From Pyrocephalus nanus (taxonomy: Eukaryota > Chordata > Aves > Passeriformes > Tyrannidae), in the NCBI GenBank assembly GCA_038380795.1, contig CM076268.1, forward strand, positions 20,749,001 to 20,813,000: a DNA stretch of 64,000 nt, in the 5' to 3' direction. Shown here piece after piece: positions 63,587-64,000 of this stretch. The translations under genes and the position numbers were made by a program. How positions within the stretch are numbered: the stretch's first letter is position 1; each line of letters starts with the position of its first letter. The notes under the pieces are model-generated. The model was not told the DNA's origin. It searched no databases and saw only the letters and a program-made list of their open reading frames with translations.

Positions 63587-64000
63587 CAAATCTCTTTTTT
63601 GTCAAAGAATAAAGTATCATGGTGTGAGTACTCCCCCTCTCCACCTTAAAATTCAAGCTAAAATAACCTGGGAGGCTTCACTCAATAGCCCAACTCAAAA
63701 CATCCTCTAGGTGGCCTGTATAGAGCTACAGCCCTTTGCTATTCACAAGCCTCCAAAATCTCCATTTCCCACCAGCACAGTCTCTTACACTAATGGGTGG
63801 AAATTTTACACAAAACCTGTATACTGCCAGGGACAGAGTAAAGCAGTAAATCCTTTGAGCAATCTACTTGAAGCTGGGAATGGTAGCTCCTTGTGAGTCC
63901 CAGCCTGTCATGGGTAGCCAGCTTTCAGTACCCAGTTTAGTTCTAGGCCTCTGTTCTTCATGGCAAATTTAAGTGTAATGCCTTGTTCACTCTTCCCCTC

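Larger units (their letters stand above)
57290..64000. other. Upstream flank of the predicted promoter, no gene recognised
   Basis: A/T-rich, mostly unique DNA upstream of the minus-strand start. It holds the ETS-site block, the poly(A) and poly(T) tracts, one MIR-like relic, the telomere-like duplication and one weak candidate exon. No coding exon of a neighbouring gene is recognisable. Confidence 0.6.

Overview
This window looks like vertebrate, most probably avian, non-coding DNA. It is A/T-rich and CpG-poor over almost its whole length, has very long stretches without open coding exons, and carries one 3' fragment of a CR1 LINE (16150-16362) with the family's repeated ATTCTATG-type tail. 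CR1 dominates bird genomes; turtle or crocodilian DNA cannot be excluded. Interspersed repeats are sparse: one CR1, two clear and one doubtful MIR-like CORE-SINE relics, one other old repeat relic, homopolymer tracts and a few microsatellites. There are no operons, prokaryotic signals, CRISPR arrays, tRNA/rRNA genes or proviral structures that I can see.

The single strong landmark is a CpG island at about 56500-57000. It best fits the promoter and first exon of a gene on the minus strand. A TATAAAAT box (minus, 57082-57089) lies at its outer edge, and a GAG|GTAAGC splice donor (minus) ends the GC-rich block at 56574. The transcript would run toward lower coordinates, making most of 1-56573 its introns, with 57100-64000 the upstream flank. 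There are weaker opposite-strand signals as well: a plus-strand TATAAATA at 56451 and a plus GAG|GTGGGT donor at 57021. A 5'-overlapping antisense transcript is therefore possible. I could not identify the gene.

Within the presumed intron space, a few short minus-strand segments are bounded by good splice sites: 14364-14422, 35836-35882 and 47990-48017. There is also a TATA-plus-donor candidate alternative first exon at 41934-42064. By-chance splice-site pairs are common at this scale, so these are low-confidence exons. None encodes a peptide I recognise.

The other structured elements look like regulatory DNA. They are inverted repeats built on SOX-like (24112-24164) and homeodomain-like (40375-40427) cores, a CpG-retaining AT-rich block (14911-15041), a duplicated composite module near the promoter (56016-56077), and an ETS-site block upstream (57815-57925). 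Nothing here amounts to a new multi-gene system. The most useful leads are the promoter architecture and these candidate enhancers.
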